A DNA stretch of 64,000 nucleotides from Aliishimia ponticola (GTDB taxonomy: Bacteria > Pseudomonadota > Alphaproteobacteria > Rhodobacterales > Rhodobacteraceae): contig NZ_SRKY01000002.1 of NCBI RefSeq assembly GCF_004803475.1, positions 248,001-312,000 of the forward strand, written 5' to 3'. The notes under the pieces were generated by a model. That model saw only the letters and a program-made list of their open reading frames with translations, was not told the DNA's origin and searched no databases. Shown piece by piece: positions 26,034-34,932 of this stretch. A program made the position numbers and the translations under genes. How positions within the stretch are numbered: position 1 is the first letter of the stretch; each line of letters opens with the position of its first letter.

Positions 26034-27152
26034 TTACAGCGTCAGCGCGTCGCGCGGTGCGATGGCGTCGAGGCCAAGCGCTTCGCCCACCGGGGCGTTG
26101 GTCAGTTTGCCCGCATGCACATTGAGACCGGCCAGAAGATGCGGATCGTCCTCGCAAGCCTTGCGCCAGCCCTTGTTCGCCAATGCCAGCATGAAGGGCA
26201 TCGTGGCATTGCCAAGCGCGATGGTCGATGTACGCGCAACCGCGCCGGGCATGTTGGCGACGCAGTAATGCATGATGCCGTCGACCTCATAGATCGGGTC
26301 TTCGTGCGTTGTGGCTTTTGAGGTTTCAAAGCAACCGCCCTGATCGATGGCAACATCGACGATCGCCGCGCCGGGCTTCATGTCGGAAAGTTGCGCGCGG
26401 GTGACGAGCTTGGGCGCGGCGGCGCCGGGGATCAGCACCGCACCGATCACGAGGTCAGCCTCCGCGACCAGTTCGGCGGTGTTCGCCTTGCTGGCATAGC
26501 GTGTGCGGAACTGTCCCGCGAACACGTCGTCAAGATAGCGCATCCGGGGCAGCGACCGGTCCAGAACAGTGACATCCGCGCCCATGCCCGCTGCAACGCG
26601 GGCCGCGTGGGTGCCGACCACGCCGCCGCCGATCACAGCGACCTTGGCCGGGCCGACACCGGGGACGCCGCCCATCAAGACGCCGCGCCCGCCATTGGCC
26701 TTCTGCAGGGTCCAGGCCCCGACTTGCGGCGCAAGGCGACCGGCGACTTCGGACATGGGCGCAAGCAGCGGCAGGCCGCCCTGTGCGTCGGTCACGGTCT
26801 CATAGGCGATGGCGGTGCAGCCCGATTTCAGCAGGTCCTGGGTCTGCTCCGGATCGGGGGCAAGGTGCAGATAGGTGAACAGCAACTGCCCGTCGCGCAG
26901 CATCTTACGCTCTGCGCTTTGGGGTTCCTTCACCTTTACGATCATCTCCGCACGTTCAAAAACGTCTGCCGCAGTGGCGGCGATCTGCGCGCCAACAGCG
27001 GTATAATCCGCATCCTCAAACCCGGCGCCGCGACCCGCGCCGGTTTCGATCAGGACGTCATGGCCATGTGCGATGGCTTCCTGCGCGGCGTTCGGTGTCA
27101 CGCCGACGCGAAATTCCTGCGGTTTGATTTCCTTTGGGCATCCGATAAGCAT
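26034..27152 (-). CDS. ald: Alanine dehydrogenase
   Basis: Ald interconverts L-alanine and pyruvate plus ammonia with NAD. The 372-aa form starts MLIGCPKEIKPQEFRVGVTP; a longer in-frame extension is not conserved and crosses the promoter. The substrate-binding Lys is in VKVKEPQ, the catalytic His in FTYLHLAPD, and the NAD fold shows VAVIGGGVVGTHAARVA. The divergent Lrp regulator 139 bp away is the usual partner controlling ald in response to alanine. Confidence 0.95.
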   Translation of the reverse strand: MLIGCPKEIKPQEFRVGVTPNAAQEAIAHGHDVLIETGAGRGAGFEDADYTAVGAQIAATAADVFERAEMIVKVKEPQSAERKMLRDGQLLFTYLHLAPDPEQTQDLLKSGCTAIAYETVTDAQGGLPLLAPMSEVAGRLAPQVGAWTLQKANGGRGVLMGGVPGVGPAKVAVIGGGVVGTHAARVAAGMGADVTVLDRSLPRMRYLDDVFAGQFRTRYASKANTAELVAEADLVIGAVLIPGAAAPKLVTRAQLSDMKPGAAIVDVAIDQGGCFETSKATTHEDPIYEVDGIMHYCVANMPGAVARTSTIALGNATMPFMLALANKGWRKACEDDPHLLAGLNVHAGKLTNAPVGEALGLDAIAPRDALTL

Positions 27153-27291
27153 GGGCTTCCTCTTGCATGCGTGTGCTTTAAAGATGCGCCGTTTCTCGCG
27201 CAAAGTTTGGCGAAAAATATCTCGCCACCGGTAGTCGAGTGTGAATATTATTGCGTGTGAACGCCGGAGAGCCGGGAGGATTTTGCGCCAA

Positions 27292-27750
27292 ATGGAATTG
27301 GACGACACGGACCGCCGCCTGCTGCGTGCCTTGCAGCGCAAAGGGCGTATGTCGAATGCAGATTTGTCAGAGGCCGCGAATCTGAGCCCCTCAGCCTGTC
27401 ACCGGCGCGTGCAGCGGATGGAAAAACACGGGATCATCCGCGATTACGTCGCGCTTGTGGATGCGCGGATGCTGGGCGTGCCGACCACGGTATTCGTCGA
27501 GATCAAGCTGCAAGGGCAGGCGGACGACATCCTTGATGCGTTTGAGAAAGCCGTTGCGCGAATCCCGGATGTTCTGGAATGCCACCTCATGGCAGGCAGC
27601 GCCGACTATCTGCTGAAGGTCGTGGCCGAGGATACAGAGGATTTCGCCCGTATTCACCGCCAGCACCTTGCCCGGCTGCCCGGCGTCGCGCAGATGCAGT
27701 CCAGTTTCGCGCTGCGCACCGTGTTCAAGACGACGGCCCTGCCAGTTTAG
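27292..27750 (+). CDS. Lrp/AsnC family regulator, probable AldR
   Basis: The 152-aa form starting MELDDTDRRLLRALQRKG has the Lrp helix-turn-helix (NADLSEAANLSPSACHRRVQ) and the RAM domain (VLECHLMAGSADYLLKVVAE). An in-frame 17-codon extension upstream is less likely. Its divergent position with ald suggests alanine-responsive control of ald, as in other AldR/ald pairs; the AT-rich sequence at 27205-27260 is the likely control region. Confidence 0.9.
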   Translation: MELDDTDRRLLRALQRKGRMSNADLSEAANLSPSACHRRVQRMEKHGIIRDYVALVDARMLGVPTTVFVEIKLQGQADDILDAFEKAVARIPDVLECHLMAGSADYLLKVVAEDTEDFARIHRQHLARLPGVAQMQSSFALRTVFKTTALPV

Positions 27751-27768
27751 GCTGGCCCACAAAAGCAA

Positions 27769-27795
27769 ACCCCCGCAGCGGGTGGCCACGGGGGT
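27769..27795. terminator. Bidirectional hairpin between the Lrp gene and rpsU
   Basis: ACCCCCG pairs with CGGGGGT across a G+C-rich loop. On the minus strand it is followed by TTGCTTTT, making it a likely rpsU terminator. Confidence 0.6.
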
Positions 27796-27825
27796 CGTAT
27801 TAATCACCTAAGCGGTGGGCGATGC

Positions 27826-28032
27826 TTACATCATCCCTTCGCGTTGGGCTTTTTTCCGAGCCAGCTTGCGGGCCCGGCGGATCGCTTCAGCTTTTTCGCG
27901 CGCCTTTTTCTCGGACGGCTTCTCGAAATGTTGCTTGAGCTTCATTTCGCGGAAAACGCCTTCGCGCTGCAGCTTCTTTTTCAGGGCACGAAGCGCCTGA
28001 TCGACATTGTTGTCGCGAACACTAACCTGCAT
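27826..28032 (-). CDS. rpsU: 30S ribosomal protein S21
   Basis: This 68-aa very basic protein starts [20 protein letters not shown] and continues with the S21 core [20 protein letters not shown]21 helps the 30S subunit contact mRNA near the anti-Shine-Dalgarno end. It stands alone here with a terminator. Confidence 0.95.
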   Translation of the reverse strand: MQVSVRDNNVDQALRALKKKLQREGVFREMKLKQHFEKPSEKKAREKAEAIRRARKLARKKAQREGMM

Positions 28033-28216
28033 GTGGTTGTCACCACCTTTCTAGATTCGAGTTGCAAGGATTTGCAGGAAGTGGCCGTATATCAAGGCAA
28101 CATGGCTTTGTCTACCCCGCGCGCAATGCAGGCGGCGGGGGCGCAGCGGTGAACTTATGGTGGCCGAATGCATCGGACGTGCCATATTAAGGGCATCAGA
28201 TCGGAAAGGGGACAGG

Positions 28217-28915
28217 ATGACGGAAACGTATGACGCCATGAAGGACCGGCTGCTGGACGCGGCGCTGTCCAATGTTCCCTTTGACGGTTGGTCCGAGGAT
28301 ACGTTCAAGGCCGCCGTCGCTGATACCGAAATTGCGCCCGACGTGGCGCGCAATGTGTGTCCGCGCGGCGCGGTCGATCTGGCGCTGGCTTTTCACGCGC
28401 GCGGTGATGCGGCGATGCTGGCGCGGCTCGATGCCGAAGATTTGTCCGATCTGCGGTTTCGCGACAAGATCGCCGCCGCCGTCCGGTACCGGTTGGAGGC
28501 TGTGACCGACAAGGAAGCGGTGCGGCGTGGCACGATCCTGTTCTCGTTGCCGATGCATGCGGCGACCGGTGCCAAGGCGATCTGGGGCACGGCGGACAAG
28601 ATCTGGACTGCGCTGGGCGACACGTCCGATGACGTGAATTGGTACACCAAGCGCGCGACGCTTTCGGGGGTGTATGGCTCTACCGTGTTGTTCTGGCTGG
28701 GCGATGACAGCGCCGATCACGCGGCGACCTGGGATTTTCTGGACCGCCGCATCGACAATGTGATGCAGATCGAAAAGGCCAAGGCGACAGTGCGCGAGAA
28801 CAAACTGCTGAGCGGTTTGATGGCGGGGCCGAATTGGTTGCTGGGGCATGTCCGCGCGCCGATGCGGGTGCCCGACGTGGATTTGCCGGGCCAGTGGACC
28901 GACCGGCAGGACTGA
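28217..28915 (+). CDS. COQ9 family protein
   Basis: This 232-aa protein matches COQ9, a TetR-fold-derived lipid-binding protein that presents ubiquinone precursors to the hydroxylase step. Diagnostic segments are LLDAALSNVPFDGWSEDTFK, the PRGAVDLALAFHARGD stretch and RATLSGVYGSTVLFWLGD. It starts behind GAAAGGGGA; an upstream in-frame Met is not used. It has no membrane span. Confidence 0.9.
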   Translation: MTETYDAMKDRLLDAALSNVPFDGWSEDTFKAAVADTEIAPDVARNVCPRGAVDLALAFHARGDAAMLARLDAEDLSDLRFRDKIAAAVRYRLEAVTDKEAVRRGTILFSLPMHAATGAKAIWGTADKIWTALGDTSDDVNWYTKRATLSGVYGSTVLFWLGDDSADHAATWDFLDRRIDNVMQIEKAKATVRENKLLSGLMAGPNWLLGHVRAPMRVPDVDLPGQWTDRQD

Positions 28916-28980
28916 CGGCATCGCCGCTGCATCGCGCCGGGACCGGTGCGGATAACGGGCGATACACGAGAAGTTCAATT

Positions 28981-29041
28981 GGGGGCATCAAGCGGCTGCT
29001 GCTAAAGGGGCATTACCCTTCAGTAGCCGGAGCCTGCCCCC
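28981..29041 (+). ncRNA. Compound hairpin leader enclosing the symporter ribosome binding site
   Basis: Three nested stems fold into one long arm: GGGGGCA (28981-28987) with TGCCCCC (29035-29041); GGCTGCTG (28994-29001) with CAGTAGCC (29021-29028, one G-U pair); and AAGGG with CCCTT (29005-29009, 29016-29020). The internal loop TCAAGC/GGAGCC contains the GGAG ribosome binding site, and the outer stem ends right at the ATG. This looks like a translational switch. I cannot assign it to a known riboswitch class. Confidence 0.55.
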
Positions 29042-30409
29042 ATGCAACCCTATACGATCTTTGGTGTTTTTGCCCTTGTGGTGCTGGCCAGCCTTGTGGT
29101 GGCGCCGCGCCGTGTCACCGCCGAGGGCTTTTTCCGCGGGCAGGGGCTTGGCGGGGATGCGCCGGGCCTGTGGATGCTGGTTCTCAGCCAGGTGACGACG
29201 TGGATTTTCGCGCGCTCGCTGATGAATTCCGCCATTCTCGGCTACTACTACGGCAGCGCCGGGGTGCTTGCCTATGCGGCCTATTATGGCTCGTTCCTCA
29301 CGGGTGGGTTCATCGTCGGACGGCTGCGCGCCCAGGGGGCGGGATCGGTTCAGGATTGGCTGGCAGAACGGTTCGGCGCGCCGGGAACGGTTTGCTATAA
29401 TCTTGTTATCGCGCTGCGGCTCTTGTCCGAGGTTTTTGCCAATCTGCTGGTCATAGGCTTGATCTTTGCCGCCATTCTGCCCGAGCTTGCCGCGTGGAAA
29501 GACGTTGCCGTGCTCGCCGTTGGGGCGATGGCGTTGCTGTATTCCGCTTGGGGCGGGCTGAGCGCGGCGCTGCGCACGGATATGATGCAGATGATCGTGT
29601 TTCTGGTGGTCTTTGGCGCGGCCTTCATCGCGCTTGTGACCACGCCGCAATTCGACGCGGTGGCGGTGCTGACCGCCCAAGGGGTTGCGGGTTCCTATAA
29701 CGGGTGGGTCTTGCTGGCGGTGGCCGCGCTTCAGGTGTTTTCCTATCCGGTGCATGACCCGGTGATGATGGATCGCGGGTTCCTCAACGATCCGGCCACG
29801 ACACGGCGCAGCTTTCACTATGCGTTCTGGCTGTCGACCTTGCTGATCCTCGCTTTCGGTGTCTTCGGGGTGCAGGCCGCGCTGGTCGGGGCGGCTTATG
29901 AGAATGAGCTGATCGGCACATGGGCCACGATGTTTCCGGGCTGGGTCTTTGCTGCGCTGATCCTGTCGCTGATGATCTCGGCCCTGTCCACGCTGGATTC
30001 GGCGCTGTCCTCTGCCGCGCGGCTGGTGGTCGAAGAGCTGAAGCTCGCGCCGCGCAATTTGTTGGGAGGGCGTCTGGCGATGATCTGTTTCGCAGTTCTG
30101 GGCACGGCGCTGACCCTGTCCGAAAGTCAAAGCCTGTTTGATGCGGTCGCCGTGTCCGGCACGGCATCTATGTTTCTGACACCGGTGCTTGTCATAGGTC
30201 TGGTCCTTGGTCGCGGCATCGCCGTTTGGGCTTATGTCGTCAGCTTTGCGGCGGCAATGCTGGGCGCGCTGGTCTACTTCTTGCGCGGCAGCGCGTTGGT
30301 GTCGGGCTGGCTTTATGAAGGGCATAAGTACGAGCAGCTTCTGCTGATCTGCTGCGTTGTGCTTGCGACCGGGTTCGCGGCGACCATCCTTGGGTCCTCC
30401 CGGCGTTAA
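29042..30409 (+). CDS. Sodium:solute symporter family protein
   Basis: The 455-aa protein is hydrophobic throughout with about 11-13 membrane helices and fits the SSS family (LeuT fold). Recognisable parts are SQVTTWIFARSLMNSAILGY, GGLSAALRTDMMQM and SLMISALSTLDSALSSAARL, the last matching the helix that lines the sodium site. The solute is unknown. Expression probably depends on the hairpin that encloses its ribosome binding site. Confidence 0.9.
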   Translation: MQPYTIFGVFALVVLASLVVAPRRVTAEGFFRGQGLGGDAPGLWMLVLSQVTTWIFARSLMNSAILGYYYGSAGVLAYAAYYGSFLTGGFIVGRLRAQGAGSVQDWLAERFGAPGTVCYNLVIALRLLSEVFANLLVIGLIFAAILPELAAWKDVAVLAVGAMALLYSAWGGLSAALRTDMMQMIVFLVVFGAAFIALVTTPQFDAVAVLTAQGVAGSYNGWVLLAVAALQVFSYPVHDPVMMDRGFLNDPATTRRSFHYAFWLSTLLILAFGVFGVQAALVGAAYENELIGTWATMFPGWVFAALILSLMISALSTLDSALSSAARLVVEELKLAPRNLLGGRLAMICFAVLGTALTLSESQSLFDAVAVSGTASMFLTPVLVIGLVLGRGIAVWAYVVSFAAAMLGALVYFLRGSALVSGWLYEGHKYEQLLLICCVVLATGFAATILGSSRR

Positions 30410-30482
30410 GCCCCGCGTCGGCGCTTTCCTCCCTTCGCAGCGGATGCTAGGCCTTTCGTCAAAAGGCGAGAGGACCCCCGAT

Positions 30483-31469
30483 ATGACCCAGACAATGCGC
30501 GCGGTGGAGATTTCCAAGGCAGGCGGACCGGATGTTCTGCAACCGGTGACACGGCCACGCCCGGTCGCGGGGCATGGGCAGGTCGTGATCAAGACGGCTT
30601 GGGCCGGGGTCAATCGGCCTGACGCGCTGCAACGGGCGGGCATGTATGCGCCGCCGCCCACAGCCAGCGACCTGCCGGGCCTCGAAGCCTCGGGCGAGGT
30701 GGTCGAGGTTGGCCCCGGCGCCGAAGGAGTCGCGGTGGGTGACAAGGTCTGCGCGTTGCTGCCCGGTGGGGGTTACGCCGAATATGTCGCGACCCCGGCG
30801 GCGCATTGCCTGCCCATCCCCGCTGGAATGGGACTGAAAGAGGCGGCCTGCCTGCCGGAAACCTTCTTCACCGTCTGGTCCAATGTATTCACGCGCGGCG
30901 GGCTGAAGGCGGGCGAGCGGTTCCTTGTCCATGGCGGATCTTCCGGGATCGGCACGACCGCGATCCAACTGGCATCTGCCTTCGGGGCGCGCGTTTTCAC
31001 CACCGCCGGATCGGCAGAGAAGTGTCAGGCGTGCCTTGACCTTGGTGCAGAGGCCGCATGGAACTACCGCGAGGTCGATTTCGAAGACAAGATGCGCGCG
31101 GAAGGCGGCGCGGACCTGATCCTCGACATGGTCGGGGGCAGCTATATCCCGCGCAACATCAAGGCGTTGGCCGATGATGGGCGACTGGTGCAGATCGCGT
31201 TCCTGCAAGGCCCCAAAGCCGAACTGAACTTCGCACAGCTTATGACGCGCCGCCTGACGATGACGGGATCAACCCTGCGCCCGCAATCCGATTTGGCCAA
31301 GGCGCGTATCGCCGAAGACCTGCGCGCCCAAGTCTGGCCCCTGCTGGACGCGGGCCGTGTCGCCCCGGTCATGGATCAGGAATTCGCATTGGACGACGCC
31401 GCCGCCGCACATGCGCGGATGGAAGGATCGACCCATGTGGGCAAGATCGTGCTGCGGGTCGGCGGGTAA
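30483..31469 (+). CDS. NAD(P)H-quinone oxidoreductase, MDR/zeta-crystallin type
   Basis: This 328-aa zinc-free MDR protein contains MRAVEISKAGGPDVLQPV, AWAGVNRPDALQRAGMY, PGLEASGEVVEVGPG and the nucleotide-binding FLVHGGSSGIGTTAIQLASA. The group includes quinone oxidoreductase and crotonyl/enoyl reductase-like enzymes. The start at 30483 follows GAGAGGA; the frame opens earlier inside the symporter gene, which I reject. Confidence 0.9.
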   Translation: MTQTMRAVEISKAGGPDVLQPVTRPRPVAGHGQVVIKTAWAGVNRPDALQRAGMYAPPPTASDLPGLEASGEVVEVGPGAEGVAVGDKVCALLPGGGYAEYVATPAAHCLPIPAGMGLKEAACLPETFFTVWSNVFTRGGLKAGERFLVHGGSSGIGTTAIQLASAFGARVFTTAGSAEKCQACLDLGAEAAWNYREVDFEDKMRAEGGADLILDMVGGSYIPRNIKALADDGRLVQIAFLQGPKAELNFAQLMTRRLTMTGSTLRPQSDLAKARIAEDLRAQVWPLLDAGRVAPVMDQEFALDDAAAAHARMEGSTHVGKIVLRVGG

Positions 31470-31479
31470 CGCCGCGCCC

Positions 31480-32121
31480 TCAACTCATCTGGCGCGCGGT
31501 TCTCATCGTGGCGGTGACTTGCTGCGCCGTCACGGTGGTTTCGCGTTTCTCACGCTCTGCCGCTTCGTGAATGACAAAACCCACCTGCGGTTCGATCAGC
31601 ATCATCAGCCCGACAAGCCGTCCCGGCGCACGGGAGATATTGGGCATCCCGATCCGTGTCAGGAACGACCGGATGCCGACCGCGCATAGCGGTGAGTTCT
31701 CTGCATCCGAAATCAGCACTGTCATGCTGCGCTTGCCGGACCGCAGGTCACTGGCCAGGGCCGTAATCTCGGACCAGTTCTTGCGCACGGCGCGGCGGCG
31801 GTCCCATGCGATCTGCGCTTCTTCCATCGCGGCGACGGGATCGGCTTCGGGCGAATGATAGCCATGTTTGCGATCCACATGGCGCACCATCCACAGCAAC
31901 TGGCCGGTCTCGTCGATCCCGCGCTGGGCCGTGATGTCACCGCAATCGGAATGGACGGTCTGCGCTGTGTCGATCCACATGCGGACCCAGTTCTCGGAAT
32001 TGTATTCAAGCTCGTCCGACAGGGCGGCGATCTCACGCTCCATCAGGGATGTCATCTGGCGCTCAAGCGTCAGGTCGGTACGCAGCTTTTGAAATTGCAC
32101 GCGGCTTTGGAAGGGCAACAT
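31480..32121 (-). CDS. Hypothetical protein, 213 aa
   Basis: A strong AGGAGG ribosome binding site lies 5 nt before the ATG. The protein is soluble and rich in charged residues, with a helical N-terminal part (about residues 10-45) and two aromatic segments, NWVRMWIDTAQTVHSDCG and LLWMVRHVDRKHGYHSPEAD. I do not recognise a family. It lies tail to tail with the MDR gene and downstream of the RNase T2 terminator, so it is probably its own unit. Confidence 0.72.
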   Translation of the reverse strand: MLPFQSRVQFQKLRTDLTLERQMTSLMEREIAALSDELEYNSENWVRMWIDTAQTVHSDCGDITAQRGIDETGQLLWMVRHVDRKHGYHSPEADPVAAMEEAQIAWDRRRAVRKNWSEITALASDLRSGKRSMTVLISDAENSPLCAVGIRSFLTRIGMPNISRAPGRLVGLMMLIEPQVGFVIHEAAEREKRETTVTAQQVTATMRTARQMS

Positions 32122-32145
32122 GCTTGCCTCCTGAATATCGGTTTC

Positions 32146-32172
32146 AAAAAAGGGGCCTCGCGCAAGGCGAGG
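32146..32172 (-). terminator. Terminator of the RNase T2 gene
   Basis: On the minus strand CCTCGC pairs with GCGAGG (32156-32172, 5-base loop), then CCCC and TTTTTT follow. It lies 130 bp past the RNase T2 stop. Confidence 0.6.
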
Positions 32173-32301
32173 AAGGTAATATCTCAGCAGGGTAAGCGGG
32201 GGGCCTGCGCCGACAAATGGCGGAATACCTTACCCGCGCGGATAACGGCGAGTTTCCGCGCCAAGGCGGATGTCATGGCAGCAAAGGGTGGGGGGAAAGG
32301 C

Positions 32302-32931
32302 CTAACGAATAGGCGTAAACAGCGCGTCGCGCAGTGTGCAGTCCTTGATGACATCGCGCCCGCAGGGCACCGGCTCCAGCGATTTGGACAGGCAGATGCG
32401 GGCTTCCTGAATATGACGGTTGCGGCAGGTGATGGTGATCCCGTCGGCATCCAGTTGCGGATTGTCCTTCAGGAAAGCCTCTTCCACCACGGCGGCTGGC
32501 AGTTTCACGGTCTTGTCGAGGCGGCGGAAGATATCGGGCCGGACCACGCTTTCATACGCCTTGCGAGACAGGGCGTAGTAATCGGCAGCGGATAGGCCGG
32601 TGCAACTGCCGTGCTTTTTCCACTGATACCATGCCAAGCCGGAGGTGCCCATGATGTCGGCCATGTCCCGCGTCATGGACCGCGAGGGCGGGCGTTCAGC
32701 GGTGGGGCAGAAGGCAGGCCAGCCCTGATGGTATTGCGGCCAAAGCCCATGCAGCGTCCAGCCGTGATCGTGGCGGGGGTGGCACTGGTCGGACTCCTTG
32801 TCGTCGCCCTCGATCTCGCACCAGTTGGGCGACCATGACAACGCCATCACGTAGTAATCGAATGCGCCAGCCTTCTCGCCATCGGCCAGCGCCATCGTGG
32901 CGGAAAACAGCAGGATCAGTAGGCTACGCAT
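32302..32931 (-). CDS. Ribonuclease T2 family protein
   Basis: From the ATG at 32931 this is 209 aa with a signal peptide (LLILLFSATMALADG), so the enzyme should be periplasmic. The two conserved active-site segments are clear: HGWTLHGLWPQYHQGWPAF with the first catalytic His and WYQWKKHGSCTG with the second His, Lys and Cys. RNase T2 cuts RNA with little base preference through 2',3'-cyclic phosphates. A cyclic-nucleotide phosphodiesterase/nucleotidase at 45047 could use its products. Confidence 0.92.
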   Translation of the reverse strand: MRSLLILLFSATMALADGEKAGAFDYYVMALSWSPNWCEIEGDDKESDQCHPRHDHGWTLHGLWPQYHQGWPAFCPTAERPPSRSMTRDMADIMGTSGLAWYQWKKHGSCTGLSAADYYALSRKAYESVVRPDIFRRLDKTVKLPAAVVEEAFLKDNPQLDADGITITCRNRHIQEARICLSKSLEPVPCGRDVIKDCTLRDALFTPIR

Positions 32932-33065
32932 GATACTCTTTCCATTTCTACGCGGTCTGACTATATAGCGTTCAAGTTCCCCCACAATGGAAACTCGTCC
33001 CGCCAAGACCCGGGGCAGTCTGGAGACAGGCAGCGGGGAAGATGTATGCGCAAGGAGCAATTGAA

Positions 33066-33818
33066 ATGGCAAAACCGCTTATGGCAAAAGCCACCGCTGT
33101 CTGGCTGGTGGATAACACCACGATCAGCTTCAAGCAGATCGCGGATTTCGTCGGTCTGCACGAGCTGGAAGTTCAGGGCATCGCGGATGGTGACGTCGCT
33201 GCGGGGGTCAAAGGTTTCGATCCGATTGCAAACAACCAACTGACGCAGGAAGAAATCGACGCGGCAGAGAAAAACCCGCTGCACAAGCTGAAGCTGAAGT
33301 TCAACGCGGCTGCCGTGGGTGAGGAAAAGCGCCGTGGCCCGCGTTACACGCCGCTGTCGAAGCGTCAGGATCGTCCGGCGTCGATCCTGTGGCTGGTGAA
33401 ATTTCACCCCGAACTGTCCGACGCGCAGATTTCCAAGCTGGTGGGCACCACCAAGCCGACCATTCAGGCGATTCGCGAACGGACGCACTGGAACATCGCC
33501 AACATCCAGCCGGTCGATCCGGTGGCGCTGGGCCTGACCAAGCAGTCCGAACTGGACGCGGCGGTTCAGAAGGCGGCGGCGAAGAAGGCTGCGGAAGGCG
33601 AGGTCATGACCGATGACGAGCGCCGCAAGCTGGTCTCGACCGAGCAGAGCCTCGACATGGATCCAGAGCCGAAGATCCCGTCTGCCATCGGTGGGCTGGA
33701 AAGCTTCACGCTGATGGGCGATGACGACGATGATGAGGAAGAAGATAACCTCGTTGACGCAGACAGCCTGTTCAACCTGCCCAAAGATGGCGGGGATAAT
33801 GAGGACGAACAGCCCTAA
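33066..33818 (+). CDS. trcR: Cell cycle transcriptional regulator TrcR (DUF1013)
   Basis: This 250-aa protein matches DUF1013, an alphaproteobacterial family named TrcR after its role in cell-cycle transcription in Caulobacter-related work. The N-terminus MAKPLMAKATAVWLVDNTTI and the helix-turn-helix-like ISKLVGTTKPTIQAIRERTH are conserved; the C-terminus is an acidic tail with runs of Asp and Glu. AAGGAG lies 8 nt before the ATG. It has its own terminator. Confidence 0.9.
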   Translation: MAKPLMAKATAVWLVDNTTISFKQIADFVGLHELEVQGIADGDVAAGVKGFDPIANNQLTQEEIDAAEKNPLHKLKLKFNAAAVGEEKRRGPRYTPLSKRQDRPASILWLVKFHPELSDAQISKLVGTTKPTIQAIRERTHWNIANIQPVDPVALGLTKQSELDAAVQKAAAKKAAEGEVMTDDERRKLVSTEQSLDMDPEPKIPSAIGGLESFTLMGDDDDDEEEDNLVDADSLFNLPKDGGDNEDEQP

Positions 33819-33866
33819 GCGGCGCTGTTCCGTTCCGGGGCCGTATTGCGGCGCTGGCGACATGAC

Positions 33867-33896
33867 AAAGCCTCGGCGGAATGCCGGGGCTTTTTT
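33867..33896 (+). terminator. Rho-independent terminator of trcR
   Basis: AAGCCTCGGC pairs with GCCGGGGCTT (10 bp, one G-U), followed by TTTTTT. It lies 48 bp past the stop. Confidence 0.9.
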
Positions 33897-33941
33897 CGTT
33901 CGCAAGGTCGGGGGGCGGCGTTTGGCCTGCCGGGCGCGCCG

Positions 33942-34538
33942 TCAGGAAACGCTTTTGCGCGCGCGCATCGCGGCGGTGATCGTGCCGTCGTCGAGGTAAT
34001 CCAACTCTCCACCGATGGGCACACCCTGCGCCAGAGACGACAGTTGAACCTGCCCCTCCAGCATATCCGCGATGTAATGGGCGGTCGTCTGGCCATCAAC
34101 GGTCGCATTCAGTGCAAGGATGACTTCCTTGACGTCCTCGGCCTCTACCCGGTCGCGAATGCGCGGGATGCGAAGGTCTTCCGGCCCAACGGAATCGAGG
34201 GCATTCAAAGTTCCGCCCAGCACGTGATAGCGCCCCTTGAACACGCCGGACCGTTCCATCGCCCACAAATCGGCGACGTCTTCGACCACGCATAGTTCAC
34301 CATTCTGGCGCTTGTTCGACTGGCAGATATCGCAAATATCCGCCGTGCCGATATTGCCGCAGTTCAGGCATTCGCGCGCAGTGGCGGCGACGGTTTGCAT
34401 CATGTCCGCGAGCGGGGTCAGCAGCAAAGCGCGCTTGCGGATCAAATGCAGCACCGCACGCCGGGCAGAGCGTGGCCCCAGCCCGGGCAGTTTCGCCATC
34501 ATGTCGATCAGGGCGTCGATATCCTTGGTGCTGCTCAT
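33942..34538 (-). CDS. recR: Recombination mediator RecR
   Basis: RecR works with RecF and RecO to load RecA on gapped DNA. The 198-aa protein has the N-terminal helix-hairpin-helix ([19 protein letters not shown]), the C4 zinc finger [16 protein letters not shown] and the TOPRIM domain starting [15 protein letters not shown]. It is the last gene of the dnaX-ybaB-recR block. Confidence 0.96.
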   Translation of the reverse strand: MSSTKDIDALIDMMAKLPGLGPRSARRAVLHLIRKRALLLTPLADMMQTVAATARECLNCGNIGTADICDICQSNKRQNGELCVVEDVADLWAMERSGVFKGRYHVLGGTLNALDSVGPEDLRIPRIRDRVEAEDVKEVILALNATVDGQTTAHYIADMLEGQVQLSSLAQGVPIGGELDYLDDGTITAAMRARKSVS

Positions 34539-34574
34539 GCGGCCCGCGATGATCCCTTTGCGATAGCCTGCCGG

Positions 34575-34919
34575 TCAGAACGGCAGCTTCATGTCCTTGG
34601 GTAGGCCGAGGCTTTCGGTCAGGGAGGACATTTCCTCCTGCGCCTTTTCGGCCGCCTTGGCTTGGGCGTCCTTGATCGCGGCGAGGATCAGGTCTTCGAC
34701 CACTTCCTTGTCGTCGCCGTTGAAGATCGACGGATCGATATCGAGCGCCTTGAGATCGCCCTTGGCCGAGGCTGTCGCCTTGACCAGACCCGCACCGCTT
34801 TCACCCACCACCATGACGTTGTGCAGATCGTCCTGCAACTGCGCCATCTTGGTCTGCATTTCCTGCGCTTTTTTCATCATCCCGGCCATATCGCCGAGTT
34901 GTCCGAGGCCTTTGAACAT
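34575..34919 (-). CDS. YbaB/EbfC family nucleoid-associated protein
   Basis: This 114-aa protein starts MFKGLGQLGDMAGMMKKAQE, with the helical arms and beta core (VVGESGAGLVKATASAKGDL) typical of YbaB/EbfC, a dimeric DNA-binding protein. Its location between dnaX and recR is the common arrangement across bacteria. Confidence 0.95.
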   Translation of the reverse strand: MFKGLGQLGDMAGMMKKAQEMQTKMAQLQDDLHNVMVVGESGAGLVKATASAKGDLKALDIDPSIFNGDDKEVVEDLILAAIKDAQAKAAEKAQEEMSSLTESLGLPKDMKLPF

Positions 34920-34932
34920 GTTTCAGTCTCCG

